IMG/VR virus record: IMGVR_UViG_3300023179_000161
Coordinates: 1-49,935 of that record
DNA: 49,935 nucleotides
Source: a virus
Reading direction: 5' to 3' (one strand)
The notes under the pieces are model-generated. The model made no database searches, was not told the origin of the DNA, and saw nothing but the letters and a program-made list of their open reading frames with translations. This document shows positions 1-7,134 of this stretch, one piece after another. Numbering within the stretch: the first letter of the stretch is position 1; each line of letters begins with the position of its first letter. The translations under genes and the position numbers were made by a program.

Positions 1-397
1 TGTAATTTGAAATCTCATCCACTAAACGTGAACGGAAGGATTCTGCTTCTTCTTTTAAAGTTGTTTCATACTTACCTACAACAGCTTCGAGCTTGGCTGT
101 ATGATCTTCGTCGATCTTTGTAAGTACGGCTTTGAGCTTTTGAGCGTGATCAAAATCAATTGTCTCGACGAGCTTTTGAAGCTTTGCTGTGTGATCGGAA
201 TCGATTGACTCGATTAATGACTCGAGCTTAGCAGCGTGGTCTTCATCGAGCTTTGTTGTTGCAGCTTCTACGGCGAGCTCTGCTCTTTGTTCTGCTTTTT
301 CGTTTACGGCAGCTTCGAAGGCTTCGTGTACTGCGGTTAAAGTCTCTTCAGTGATGAGATCTTTGAACTGTTCTTTGAGAATTGATTTGAAGTCCAT
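1..397 (-). CDS. 22: Prohead core scaffold protein, gp22-like (partial, 3' end off window)
   Basis: The first 132 residues are visible, beginning MDFKSILKEQFKDLI; the C-terminus lies beyond base 1. The protein is helical, charged and rich in Ala, Glu and Lys. Residues 51-110 are four tandem 15-residue repeats with core DxDHxAKLxxLVxxI, which should form a long coiled coil. In T4, gp22 is the main internal scaffold of the prohead; it is cleaved by the gp21 protease and lost before DNA packaging. The assignment rests on composition, coiled coil and position directly downstream of gp21, as in T4, rather than on a recognised catalytic motif. A late-promoter-like AT motif precedes the ATG. The 45-nt periodicity is also visible in the DNA. 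Confidence 0.72.
   Translation of the reverse strand, partial: MDFKSILKEQFKDLITEETLTAVHEAFEAAVNEKAEQRAELAVEAATTKLDEDHAAKLESLIESIDSDHTAKLQKLVETIDFDHAQKLKAVLTKIDEDHTAKLEAVVGKYETTLKEEAESFRSRLVDEISNY
68..247 (-). repeat. Four tandem 45-nt (15-residue) coding repeats in gp22
   Basis: Four consecutive 15-residue units in the scaffold protein share Asp-x-Asp-His and Lys-Leu at fixed positions. A 15-residue period over four turns (3.75 residues per turn) suggests a near-straight or right-handed coiled coil rather than a classical heptad one; that geometry is inferred from the period alone. Confidence 0.8.
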
Positions 398-409
398 ATT
401 AGTTGTGTA

Positions 410-420
410 TATTTATTTAT
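410..420 (-). promoter_or_regulatory. Late-promoter-like motif upstream of gp22
   Basis: Two overlapping ATAAATA heptamers on the minus strand lie 13-23 nt upstream of the gp22 ATG. They resemble the T4 late element TATAAATA. The distance leaves a very short leader and no obvious Shine-Dalgarno sequence is seen. Confidence 0.45.
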
Positions 421-430
421 TCTAAAAAGG

Positions 431-580
431 TTAATTTTCTTCTTGATTTACGTAATTACGGATTTTATTTTTTATCTTAGCTTCAACGGCATCTTGTAAA
501 GCTTGTTGTGCTTCGGAGTAATCTTTATTGGCAATCTTACCAATAAAGCCTGTAATAGTCTTTTGTTCTTCTTGTGTCAT
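431..580 (-). CDS. Small prohead-core-type protein, 49 aa
   Basis: A 49-residue open frame begins MTQEEQKTITGFIGKIANK and ends NYVNQEEN. It lies between the gp21 protease and gp22: the gp21 stop is 3 bases upstream of its ATG, so translation is probably coupled. It is predicted helical and charged. In T4 the short prohead core proteins gp67 and gp68 are encoded beside gp21, and this gene may be a reduced counterpart, but no sequence identity can be claimed. Tight packing between two head-assembly genes and coding-like composition support it being a real gene. Confidence 0.6.
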   Translation of the reverse strand: MTQEEQKTITGFIGKIANKDYSEAQQALQDAVEAKIKNKIRNYVNQEEN

Positions 581-583
581 ATG

Positions 584-1258
584 TTAACCTAATTTAATCT
601 TGTTAATGAAACCAATCAAGGCCTCTCTTAAGAATGTATCTGTGCCATGCTTAGGCATGTTAGAAAGTTTTTCACCGAGTTGAGCTCTGGCAGCGGCAGA
701 GCACTCAATAATTGTGCCATCAGGACGGATCATATATTCTCTTGATTCCATGACAGATTCAAGCATGGCGTTCTGTACTGAAGGTTGATGAACAACGTCA
801 AGACAAATAAGATGAAAATTTGAAACGTGCTTGGCGTCTGACATCTCTTGAATGTTACCTAAAGCTCGAGAAGAGATACCCATTTTAATTCCGTCAGTAA
901 TAAGGGACTTAAGAAGTTGACCCATTGGTGTGTTAAGTACCTGGGACTTACCCATAAAGTAATTACCGTTTTGTTTTAATTCAGTTACAAGGTGGCAGGC
1001 ATTAACAGGATTAACTTCAGTTGATTGTGGGTGATTCATTTCACCAATAGCTCTACGGGACTTAACCATCTCATCAGTGTAGCGGTTAACCTCTTTAACC
1101 ATCTCGTCTAGCTTATAGATACGACCGTTTTGATTCTTTTGCTCGGCCATTAAAAACGGCCCAGTAATAAAAAGTTTTTGTTCTCCTTGACGATTTTTTT
1201 CTTCGATCATGAAATCAAGTCCGTCATGGATGTCTTCGACTAAAAATTTAAGTCCCAT
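584..1258 (-). CDS. 21: Prohead core protease, gp21-like (peptidase family S77)
   Basis: This 224-residue protein matches the size and motifs of T4 gp21, the serine protease that processes the prohead scaffold and capsid proteins before packaging. The GEMNHP motif near residue 76 carries the probable catalytic His. The segment NTPMGQLLKSL and the following GISSRALG (Ser 129/130) correspond to the conserved region around the catalytic Ser. The start is the ATG at 1258. It is followed closely by a 49-residue gene and gp22, its expected substrate. An A/T-rich element (TTAAATA at 1269-1275) lies just upstream. In T4 the protease digests itself after cleaving the core; the same role is inferred here. 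Confidence 0.93.
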   Translation of the reverse strand: MGLKFLVEDIHDGLDFMIEEKNRQGEQKLFITGPFLMAEQKNQNGRIYKLDEMVKEVNRYTDEMVKSRRAIGEMNHPQSTEVNPVNACHLVTELKQNGNYFMGKSQVLNTPMGQLLKSLITDGIKMGISSRALGNIQEMSDAKHVSNFHLICLDVVHQPSVQNAMLESVMESREYMIRPDGTIIECSAAARAQLGEKLSNMPKHGTDTFLREALIGFINKIKLG

Positions 1259-1308
1259 AGGTTTCTATTATTTAATCTAACAGGACACAATTTCTCCAGT
1301 TAAAATAG

Positions 1309-1316
1309 CATAAATA
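1309..1316 (+). promoter_or_regulatory. Late-promoter-like CATAAATA
   Basis: CATAAATA on the plus strand ends 9 nt before the ATG of the membrane-protein gene at 1325. It is one base from the T4 late element and recurs before many structural genes in this window. Confidence 0.45.
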
Positions 1317-1324
1317 TTGCCAGT

Positions 1325-2206
1325 ATGTTTACAGCATTGTTAGCCTTTACAGCATTATTAGTAGCAGGGTGCGGAGCTTATTTTTCCGTACTTGGTATTG
1401 CAACACTATTTTCTGGTCACTTCTGGCAGGTGGCTATAATGGCCGGGTCCTTGGAATTGGGTAAATTAGTCGCCACATCATTCTTGTATCGTTATTGGAA
1501 GAAGGTAATTTGGTTCTTAAAGGTATATATGATAACAGCCGTTCTCGTACTCATGTGTATTACATCGATGGGTATCTTTGGCTATCTATCATCTGGATAT
1601 CAGGTTAACGCTGGTAAAACAGAACTCATTGACAATAAAGTAGTATTAATAGAACAACAAAAGACAAATATTAAAAATGAAATTGATCAAATTAACTCGC
1701 GTATTACAACCCTTAATGAAGCTCGTAAATCTCAAGAAGCTCGTCTTCCGGAAATGTCGCGCGCTGCAGCAAAGCCGGTCTATGAAGATATGGCAAGAGC
1801 TGCAGAGGAGATCAAAGGTTTAACAGCAAGAGTTCAGCAACTTCAAACAACTCAATTCGAAAAAGATAACGAACTCATTGCACTTAAGACAGATGGTAAT
1901 TCAGTTCATGATATCGGTACGTTTAAGTTTGTGGCTGAATCTGTTGGTTTACCTCTTGATACAGTTGTAAAGATTTTTATTATCTGTATTGTAGCTGTTT
2001 TTGATCCTTTAGCTGTAGCCTTAGTATTAGCTTACAATATTGCTAGAGGTGGTTCAATGTTAAAAGAAACTAAAACAACAAAACAGCTTTTAGTCGATGA
2101 ACCTATTTCAGCTCAACCTAAGACTAAGACAATTATAACAGAAGAGATTATTGAAGAGGTAGTTCCTGATTCCGGAAAGACTAGAAAGTATTCTTCAAAG
2201 GCCTAA
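1325..2206 (+). CDS. Membrane protein with central coiled coil, unknown function
   Basis: A 293-residue protein. The N-terminal ~90 residues hold about three hydrophobic segments (roughly 1-30, 34-55, 62-88), including SLELGKLVATSFLYRYW. Residues ~95-190 form a charged Gln/Glu/Lys-rich coiled coil. A further hydrophobic helix lies at ~212-240, before a polar C-terminal tail. Similar proteins occur, to my recollection, in marine T4-like and other marine phages without assigned function. It is alone on the plus strand amid minus-strand head genes and overlaps the end of gp4 convergently by 12 bases. A late-type promoter motif precedes it. A role in the host envelope (lysis, exclusion or infection) is possible, but nothing here fixes it. 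Confidence 0.75.
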   Translation: MFTALLAFTALLVAGCGAYFSVLGIATLFSGHFWQVAIMAGSLELGKLVATSFLYRYWKKVIWFLKVYMITAVLVLMCITSMGIFGYLSSGYQVNAGKTELIDNKVVLIEQQKTNIKNEIDQINSRITTLNEARKSQEARLPEMSRAAAKPVYEDMARAAEEIKGLTARVQQLQTTQFEKDNELIALKTDGNSVHDIGTFKFVAESVGLPLDTVVKIFIICIVAVFDPLAVALVLAYNIARGGSMLKETKTTKQLLVDEPISAQPKTKTIITEEIIEEVVPDSGKTRKYSSKA

Positions 2207-2644
2207 ATGCTTTTCGGTTAGGATAGTAAACTCATAACCTTTCTTCTTACACCATTGCTCGGCTGCCTGCCACTTTGCTCTATTCTTCACGTACTCGGCC
2301 TGACGTCTTAATAATGCTTTTGTATTTTTACCTGGTTTAGGAGGCTGGGTTTGAATAGAGGGTTTAATTTCTATAAGGTATTTTTTACATTCACCATTCT
2401 TTGTTTTAAGAGTTATATTAGAATCAACAAAGTAACGAGATACTTTTCCAGTAAGAGGGTTCTGATAAGGTACTATAATTGATTCTGATCCCCAACTTAT
2501 TACAGCTGGGTTATAATCACACCACCTAAAATATTTTAATTCGTAAGATGAGCGATAAAGAATAGGTAGAGTACCTTGGTACTTTTCCGGATGATTAGGC
2601 TTAAAGATGCCTTGTTTAAACTTAGATGTTCTTTTACGATTCAC
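2195..2644 (-). CDS. 4: Head completion protein, gp4-like, PD-(D/E)XK fold
   Basis: With the GTG start at 2644 the product is 149 residues, almost exactly T4 gp4 (150). Shared signatures are LYRSSYELKYFRWCDYN, ISWGSESIIVPY, SRYFVDSNI, and LIEIKPSIQTQPPKP near the middle, with a C-terminal ILTEKHLGL. The Asp in YFVD and the EIK pair form a PD-(D/E)XK-like nuclease core. In T4, gp4 acts with gp50 and gp65 to complete packaged heads so that tails can join. A longer frame opens at a TTG (2677), but the GTG lies 2 bases after the upstream stop, has GGAAG eight bases before it, and gives the family length, so it is preferred. Confidence 0.9.
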   Translation of the reverse strand: MNRKRTSKFKQGIFKPNHPEKYQGTLPILYRSSYELKYFRWCDYNPAVISWGSESIIVPYQNPLTGKVSRYFVDSNITLKTKNGECKKYLIEIKPSIQTQPPKPGKNTKALLRRQAEYVKNRAKWQAAEQWCKKKGYEFTILTEKHLGL

Positions 2645-2646
2645 TT

Positions 2647-2952
2647 TTAGCACTTCCAGCGTCTTCTTGCAGCACAACCTCTTGTGTCTTTACCTGCACA
2701 ACCACCTGCTGGAATCCATGCTTTACTTCGAGCACAAAAGCTTTTTCTGCGCTTAGATGCTTTAGAACCTTTTTTAACCTTACCGGTAACAGGAGCTTTA
2801 AGATTAGAGCCAGTAGCGCGATTATATTTTGCTCTACCTTTAGCTGTTAATCCTCCACCACGGCTTACAGGTAATTTTTCACCACGTTTAATAGAAAGGC
2901 TAGGTGCTTTTTTTTCTTCTAAAATTTCTAATACTATATTGTTAAAATTCAT
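2647..2952 (-). CDS. Small basic Cys-containing protein (DUF6321-like)
   Basis: A 101-residue basic protein. A conserved-looking core contains SLSIKRGEKLPVSRGGG, LTAKGRAKYNRATGSNLKAPV and KSFCARSKAW. The end, KDTRGCAARRRWKC, has two cysteines. This arrangement (GRA-x-YN, GSNLKAPV, RKSFCAR, C-terminal RRRWKC) is recognisable in small proteins of marine phages, which I recall as DUF6321; no function is established. The spaced Cys and Arg/Lys-rich surface could suggest nucleic-acid or metal binding. It sits between the homing-type nuclease and gp4, and its stop is 2 bases from the gp4 GTG start, so the two are probably co-translated. Confidence 0.78.
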   Translation of the reverse strand: MNFNNIVLEILEEKKAPSLSIKRGEKLPVSRGGGLTAKGRAKYNRATGSNLKAPVTGKVKKGSKASKRRKSFCARSKAWIPAGGCAGKDTRGCAARRRWKC

Positions 2953-2958
2953 ATAACG

Positions 2959-4047
2959 TTATTTAATTAAATTTACAAAATTTGAAAAGTTATTGTCAAT
3001 AATTAAACAATAATTGTAACCTGCTTCTATTACTCCTAACTTTTTATTATTTAAATTATTTTCTGTTTGTAATTTTGCTATATACTTACTTTTTATTTCA
3101 ACAATTAAATTATATTTCGGTATATAGAAGTCGGGGTAGTAGTATCTTACTTTATTATCTTGAAAGTACTTGATACGTTTAGGGGAATAATTTATATCTT
3201 TTTCGTTTAATAAATTATTATTAAACACGAAATCTAAAAATTGAGGTTCATAACCTTTAAGTTTTATTATTTTATTAGATGGTAAAGTATAATTTTTAAT
3301 TTTATGTAAGTTTTTAAAACGTTTACGTGCTATAGTTTCATTTTGATTGGTTAATATAACAGATTCAGTTTTAGATCTTCTAGGTATGTTATGTTTATCA
3401 AAAAATAAAGCAACTGTAGGAGCGCTACAATTATATAAATCCCCAATACTTTTAAGTGTTAAATTATCGTTGTAGTGCAATTTATAAACTTTTTCTTTAT
3501 CTGATACTGGTATTGCGTTATTAGGTTTGCTTCTATAAGCGGGGCTATGAATATTGTTTTGTGTTAAAAATCTAGCTAAAGAAAGATCAGGTACATTAAA
3601 GGTATTAGCAATTTGTTTTATAGAAATGTTGCTATTGTATAATTGTATTATTTGTTCTTTAAAGGGAGCTAGTGTTTTTTGATAATTTAAAGAAAGTCTT
3701 AATGAGCTATATTTTTTAATGAGAGTTTTTATAGAAGTGACATCGACATTATATTCATCCGCTATAGCTTTTAAGGAAATATTATTTTTATATTTTTTAA
3801 TAATATTATCTTTTTCTTTATATATAACAGATAGTTTAGGTTTTCTAATAAGAGTAGATTCAAAGCGGTCAAATGTCTGTATATTATTTGACGTAAGTAT
3901 CCTTTTAATATGACTTTGAGACTTTTTAAATTTTTGAGAAACTTTTAAAATAGAGTTTGTCTCTCTATAATAATTTATAATTTCTTTTAAAATGTCTTGA
4001 GTGAAATATAATATATTTCTTTTACTTGTGAAAGGATTTATATACAT
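2959..4047 (-). CDS. Homing-type endonuclease: four HTH repeats plus PD-(D/E)XK nuclease
   Basis: A 362-residue, very AT-rich gene. Four helix-turn-helix-like units of ~35 residues occur at about 20-56, 80-113, 131-166 and 185-221, each of the pattern I-x2-Y-x-N-x-(I/L)-(T/S)-(L/I)-K-x-I-A-x-x-(Y/F)-N-V/C followed by a second helix and NNI. The C-terminal third (255-362) looks like a small nuclease: GYEPQFLDFVF, then YYPDFYIP (Asp 306) and LIVEIKSKY (Glu 317, Lys 319), as in Vsr/PD-(D/E)XK enzymes. This matches free-standing phage homing endonucleases that copy themselves into intergenic sites. It starts inside the last codons of gp13 (10-base overlap). Low GC and lack of a virion role suggest a mobile insertion. 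Confidence 0.82.
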   Translation of the reverse strand: MYINPFTSKRNILYFTQDILKEIINYYRETNSILKVSQKFKKSQSHIKRILTSNNIQTFDRFESTLIRKPKLSVIYKEKDNIIKKYKNNISLKAIADEYNVDVTSIKTLIKKYSSLRLSLNYQKTLAPFKEQIIQLYNSNISIKQIANTFNVPDLSLARFLTQNNIHSPAYRSKPNNAIPVSDKEKVYKLHYNDNLTLKSIGDLYNCSAPTVALFFDKHNIPRRSKTESVILTNQNETIARKRFKNLHKIKNYTLPSNKIIKLKGYEPQFLDFVFNNNLLNEKDINYSPKRIKYFQDNKVRYYYPDFYIPKYNLIVEIKSKYIAKLQTENNLNNKKLGVIEAGYNYCLIIDNNFSNFVNLIK

Positions 4048-4958
4048 GTATTTAAAAATGGCAAAACTATACTTGCAGCCGGTATTAAAGTTTTCATTAT
4101 AGCTCCTATAAAAAACATAGCACCAGTGACATCTTCATAAGTGTTTTTTAATTCAGCTTCTAAAGCGTCTCTTTCAGCAATACCCTGAGACATAAAGTCT
4201 TGATAGTTGACCTGACCACCACCAAAGAGGTTTGTGCCACCAAATTTACCTCTTACGTTACCAACAGTTATTTTACTAAGTGCTAAAGAATATCTATAAA
4301 TCCATCTTTCGTTAATGAGGTCCTTAACGGGTCTTTCTAAATAACAACCAACAACACCAAGATAGGTCTGTTCAGGAATAGGTTCAGGTATAATTCTAAG
4401 AACTTGATTTTTAGGATCAAATCTAAAGTGAGGTGTCATTGCTAAAACTTTTGTTCTTGTATCAATAAATCCTTTAAGTATCTCCCAACTTACAAGATCA
4501 AATCCAAAGTTACCAATCATATAACTAGAATAAATTTGCTGAGCCATAGCCTGCTCTAACGTAAAGAGTGTATTAATACCTGTAGTTTCACCGTATGTAA
4601 AAGAGAAACAATCAAGTACTCTTCTATAAGAGTTTAAATCATAATCGTAACCAGCTGATAGACCATTTGTAACTGTAGTCATTTCTGATGTTTGATTAAT
4701 AAGAGTTGCTACATTTATTCCAACCCCTCTTATATATTTTGTAGAATCAAATACTAAAAACTCTTCTGTATACCCGGCATATTTGGTGAAGAACTCCATT
4801 GCCTGGGCAATACAGTCATAAATTTGCTCGTTAGCTATTTCAACATTAACCAAAGGTTCGCCCATTTGTCTACGGATTCTCTGGGCTAAAGCATCATAAC
4901 TTGTAATAACAGAGTTAAAATTAGTAGAACCGGAAGTGTATCTTGGCAAAACGTTCAT
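4038..4958 (-). CDS. 13: Neck protein gp13-like
   Basis: The 306-residue product follows T4 gp13 (309 aa): near the N-terminus LAQRIRRQMGEPLVNVEIANEQIYDCI parallels the T4 segment around [21 protein letters not shown]. Near the C-terminus the pattern NERWIYRYSLALSKITVGNVRGKFGG corresponds to the T4 stretch ending in a Gly-rich loop. In T4, gp13 and gp14 form the neck that seals the portal and joins head to tail; gp14 is encoded immediately upstream here. After a family-like end near VTGAMFFIG there are about 20 extra hydrophobic residues (AIMKTLIPAASIVLPFLN...), which run into the start of the nuclease gene. This extension may result from the insertion of that gene. Confidence 0.9.
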   Translation of the reverse strand: MNVLPRYTSGSTNFNSVITSYDALAQRIRRQMGEPLVNVEIANEQIYDCIAQAMEFFTKYAGYTEEFLVFDSTKYIRGVGINVATLINQTSEMTTVTNGLSAGYDYDLNSYRRVLDCFSFTYGETTGINTLFTLEQAMAQQIYSSYMIGNFGFDLVSWEILKGFIDTRTKVLAMTPHFRFDPKNQVLRIIPEPIPEQTYLGVVGCYLERPVKDLINERWIYRYSLALSKITVGNVRGKFGGTNLFGGGQVNYQDFMSQGIAERDALEAELKNTYEDVTGAMFFIGAIMKTLIPAASIVLPFLNTCI

Positions 4959-4971
4959 ATTAGTTATTTAA

Positions 4972-5676
4972 TTATATTTCTTTTAACCCTCCGTAGTAAC
5001 CGTAAATAGCTGATTTATCTGAAGCATCTTGATCAACAATACATTTAGCGGCCTTGTCGTTTGATTGTTCGTAAGGCTGAACAAGTTCTTCGGGGTTAGC
5101 ACCGCCTGCTTCTCTTCCATATTCTTCATCATCATTAAACTGAATATTAAGAGGTTCTGCTTTTGTACCAGGTTCGTATGAGTACTCCCAGCGCTTACAC
5201 TTTATAACCCAAATATAATGACCCATAAGAGCATTAGCATTAAACTGTAAATTTTGATCATCTCGTTCGGTTATTTCATAAACCGGGGCACCTCTACCAC
5301 CTGGTCTATCTCCGTACCCACCATACTCAGCTAACTCAATAAGGTCACCAGCTTTTGGTTCTCTATACCGACCAAAGAATTCTTGAAAAGAAGAAATATG
5401 CAATACACAAGTCATATCACAATCAGCCATAATACCAAACTTTGAAAGCATTATTGCATCGTTTGTAATATCAGTTAACATTACGATGGGCCCGGCTGAT
5501 ACAAAAGGGGTTGTTGGATCTTCTCCATAAAGGTAATAATGAGAAGAAAGAGTGTAGCCATGAGTGTAGTAAGTTACTTCAGCTCCATAATGCTCAATCT
5601 GTTCTTTCCAATAACCGGAGACTAAATTTCTCTCGTTATCGTTTATTGTTTTGTTTAGATAACGGACTTTTTCCAT
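4972..5676 (-). CDS. 14: Neck protein gp14-like
   Basis: A 234-residue protein directly upstream of gp13, as in T4 (gp14, 256 aa). Recognisable features are an N-terminal segment with EQIEHYGAEVTYYTHGYT and LYGEDP, a central PKAGDLIELAEYGG, and the following interface strand VYEITERDDQNLQF. A Pro/Glu/Asn-rich tail follows. T4 gp14 has the same order: IQMRGVECYYVPRE, FGEDL, PKEGDLIYF, FEINWVEPYD. With gp13 it forms the neck that closes the filled head and accepts the tail. The gene is 13 bases from gp13 and 1 base from the upstream gene, so it is part of a tight operon. Confidence 0.9.
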   Translation of the reverse strand: MEKVRYLNKTINDNERNLVSGYWKEQIEHYGAEVTYYTHGYTLSSHYYLYGEDPTTPFVSAGPIVMLTDITNDAIMLSKFGIMADCDMTCVLHISSFQEFFGRYREPKAGDLIELAEYGGYGDRPGGRGAPVYEITERDDQNLQFNANALMGHYIWVIKCKRWEYSYEPGTKAEPLNIQFNDDEEYGREAGGANPEELVQPYEQSNDKAAKCIVDQDASDKSAIYGYYGGLKEI

Positions 5677-5677
5677 T

Positions 5678-6247
5678 TTAGATTGTTGTTAGTTTTTTAA
5701 AGCCTTTTTTTAAAGATTGTTTGTATTTCTTTTTAGTTGGATCTTCAGATAATTTTTTTAAATTTTCACCAAGAAATCTAGGCTTCTTTACCCATTTTTC
5801 TGTAAAGGGATGGTAAACGGCGGGGTATCTCTCCTGATCTAAATCTCTAATAGTAGGAATATAATGAATAGGATGCTGAGTACCGGTGGCAAGTTTTCCA
5901 TTTAGTTCTTTAATTGTTTGGAGAATTCTCTCTTTAAGCATATCATCCAAATTTGTTTTATTAATCAAGACTAGAATGTTTATAGAACATTTTTCAGATG
6001 AATTTTCTTCTAATACGGGGCCAACAATAAAGTAATCCCAAACTCTTTTTCTAGCATATTCTTGTTCGGCAGAATTAATACGATCAATATCTTGAAGTAT
6101 TTGAGTTTTTATACCAGGTTGTAATTTTGGATCTCCTCCACCAGGAAGGAAATACCAAACACGAGGATCTAAAGAATTAGGAGATACGGGGTCTGTATGA
6201 TATGGGAGATAAGCTTTATCGAATTCCTCTTGAAACAATTTCTTCAT
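5678..6247 (-). CDS. Conserved-looking protein, possible nucleotidyltransferase-like fold
   Basis: A 189-residue protein of unknown function. The central stretch DYFIVGPVLEENSSEKCSIN followed by ILVLINKTNL resembles the strand-loop-strand layout of minimal nucleotidyltransferase folds (D-x-F-I-V-G-S... then D-x-x-V), but the usual catalytic acidic pair is not evident, so an enzymatic role is doubtful. N-terminal residues 1-45 are Pro-rich (DPVSPNSLDPRVWYFLPGGG) and the C-terminus is very basic (Lys-rich last 30 residues). It is packed directly upstream of the neck genes (1-base gap to gp14) and downstream of a hairpin terminator. An assembly or DNA-binding accessory role is conceivable but not demonstrated. 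Confidence 0.6.
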   Translation of the reverse strand: MKKLFQEEFDKAYLPYHTDPVSPNSLDPRVWYFLPGGGDPKLQPGIKTQILQDIDRINSAEQEYARKRVWDYFIVGPVLEENSSEKCSINILVLINKTNLDDMLKERILQTIKELNGKLATGTQHPIHYIPTIRDLDQERYPAVYHPFTEKWVKKPRFLGENLKKLSEDPTKKKYKQSLKKGFKKLTTI

Positions 6248-6280
6248 ATATTGTATTTAAGCTTTTCTCTATAAACAGAA

Positions 6281-6300
6281 ACGGCCCCTTGCGGGGCCGT
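6281..6300 (-). terminator. Strong hairpin terminator between structural genes
   Basis: An 8-bp GC stem (ACGGCCCC paired with GGGGCCGT) with a four-base loop. On the minus strand it is followed by TTTCTGTTT; on the plus strand by CTTTTT, so it could work both ways. Outer flanks AACAGAA (6274-6280) and TTCTGTT (6310-6316) are also complementary. It is the most GC-rich spot nearby and lies just after the 257-residue acidic protein gene. Confidence 0.8.
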
Positions 6301-6324
6301 CTTTTTAATTTCTGTTAATACTTC

Positions 6325-7098
6325 TTACTTGAAGAATTCGCCTTTTTTAACTGTTGATTTAACAGTGTGACTTTTTGTATTTTGAAGAGATTTATCAAAC
6401 GATTTAGCTGGCTTAAGCTCTGGATCTGATTCAACATTACCACCATGGGCTTTACCACCATGTGGCTTTACTGAACCAGCTTTGTTATTTTTGTTTTGAA
6501 GAACTTTACTCTTATCACCGAGTGGTTTTAATTCAGTAGCTTCACCCATTGGCTTTTCTTCTTCTGATTCAACTTCCTCTTCAGGTGTTTCTTCATCGCC
6601 AAATTCAGCTTCTACCTCTTCAGTTTCTCCTGAACCAGCTTCATCAGAAATTTTGTCAAGAATATTTTGAAGATGATCCATTACAGCTTTAAGATCAGAA
6701 ACGAGATCAGATACTTCATCTTTTTCTCCCTCTAACTCATCAACCATATCTTCACTTGATGTTGGTACTTCAATCTCCATATCAACAACAGGCTCTTCAC
6801 CCATCTCTTCGTTAATAGTTGCTTTGAAAAGCTTTTCAAATGAGCCTTCGAATGATTTTTTAGGTGCTTCCATAGAATCGTTTAGTTTTTTTGGTTCACC
6901 AGTAAGAACTTTTGTACCTTCAGCTTCTTCTGGGTTTTCTAAATCTTTTTTAGCTTTTTCAGCGCCACCGCCGGCAGTAAAGCCAACTTTATCACCTTTA
7001 GCAATTTGCTGCTTACCAGCTGGAACTACCACATTATCTTTCTCTTCATTGAGAAGAATTTGGGATGTATAAATTTCTTCGAGAGGATTTTTCTTCAT
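6325..7098 (-). CDS. Acidic probable virion or assembly protein, unknown
   Basis: A 257-residue, strongly acidic protein. The N-terminus, MKKNPLEEIYTSQILLNEE, is followed by a Gly/Lys stretch (VGFTAGGGAEKAKKDLENP). Residues ~105-150 form a short acidic coiled coil (EDMVDELEGEKDEVSDLVSDL...). Residues ~155-190 are almost all Glu/Asp/Pro/Gly. The C-terminal ~70 residues switch to a basic, His/Lys/Gly-rich tail ending KKGEFFK. This acidic-core/basic-tail layout is common in scaffold or capsid-decoration proteins, but I do not recognise the family. It has a late-type AATAAATA 13 nt upstream of its ATG and a strong terminator behind it, so it is probably expressed as its own late unit. Confidence 0.65.
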   Translation of the reverse strand: MKKNPLEEIYTSQILLNEEKDNVVVPAGKQQIAKGDKVGFTAGGGAEKAKKDLENPEEAEGTKVLTGEPKKLNDSMEAPKKSFEGSFEKLFKATINEEMGEEPVVDMEIEVPTSSEDMVDELEGEKDEVSDLVSDLKAVMDHLQNILDKISDEAGSGETEEVEAEFGDEETPEEEVESEEEKPMGEATELKPLGDKSKVLQNKNNKAGSVKPHGGKAHGGNVESDPELKPAKSFDKSLQNTKSHTVKSTVKKGEFFK

Positions 7099-7110
7099 AT
7101 GTTATAATTA

Positions 7111-7118
7111 TATTTATT
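7111..7118 (-). promoter_or_regulatory. Late-promoter-like AATAAATA
   Basis: AATAAATA on the minus strand, 12 nt upstream of the ATG at 7098. It lies in the short gap between the 62-residue gene and the acidic protein gene and fits the motif family seen elsewhere in the window. Confidence 0.45.
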
Positions 7119-7134
7119 CTTTTTGTGTTATTTT

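Noticed and set aside
1325-1400. Lipobox-like LVAGC near the start of the membrane protein
   Set aside because: There is no positive n-region and the hydrophobic stretch continues past the Cys, so a transmembrane helix is more likely than a lipoprotein signal.
2645-2677. TTG start giving gp4 eleven extra residues
   Set aside because: The GTG at 2644 has a better ribosome-binding sequence, follows the upstream stop by 2 bases, and yields the family length.
2684-2956. Plus-strand open frame opposite the Cys-containing gene
   Set aside because: It is the complement of a clearly conserved-type protein and has no recognisable features.
6824-7072. Plus-strand open frame opposite the acidic protein
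   Set aside because: It arises from the Glu/Lys codon bias of the real gene on the other strand.
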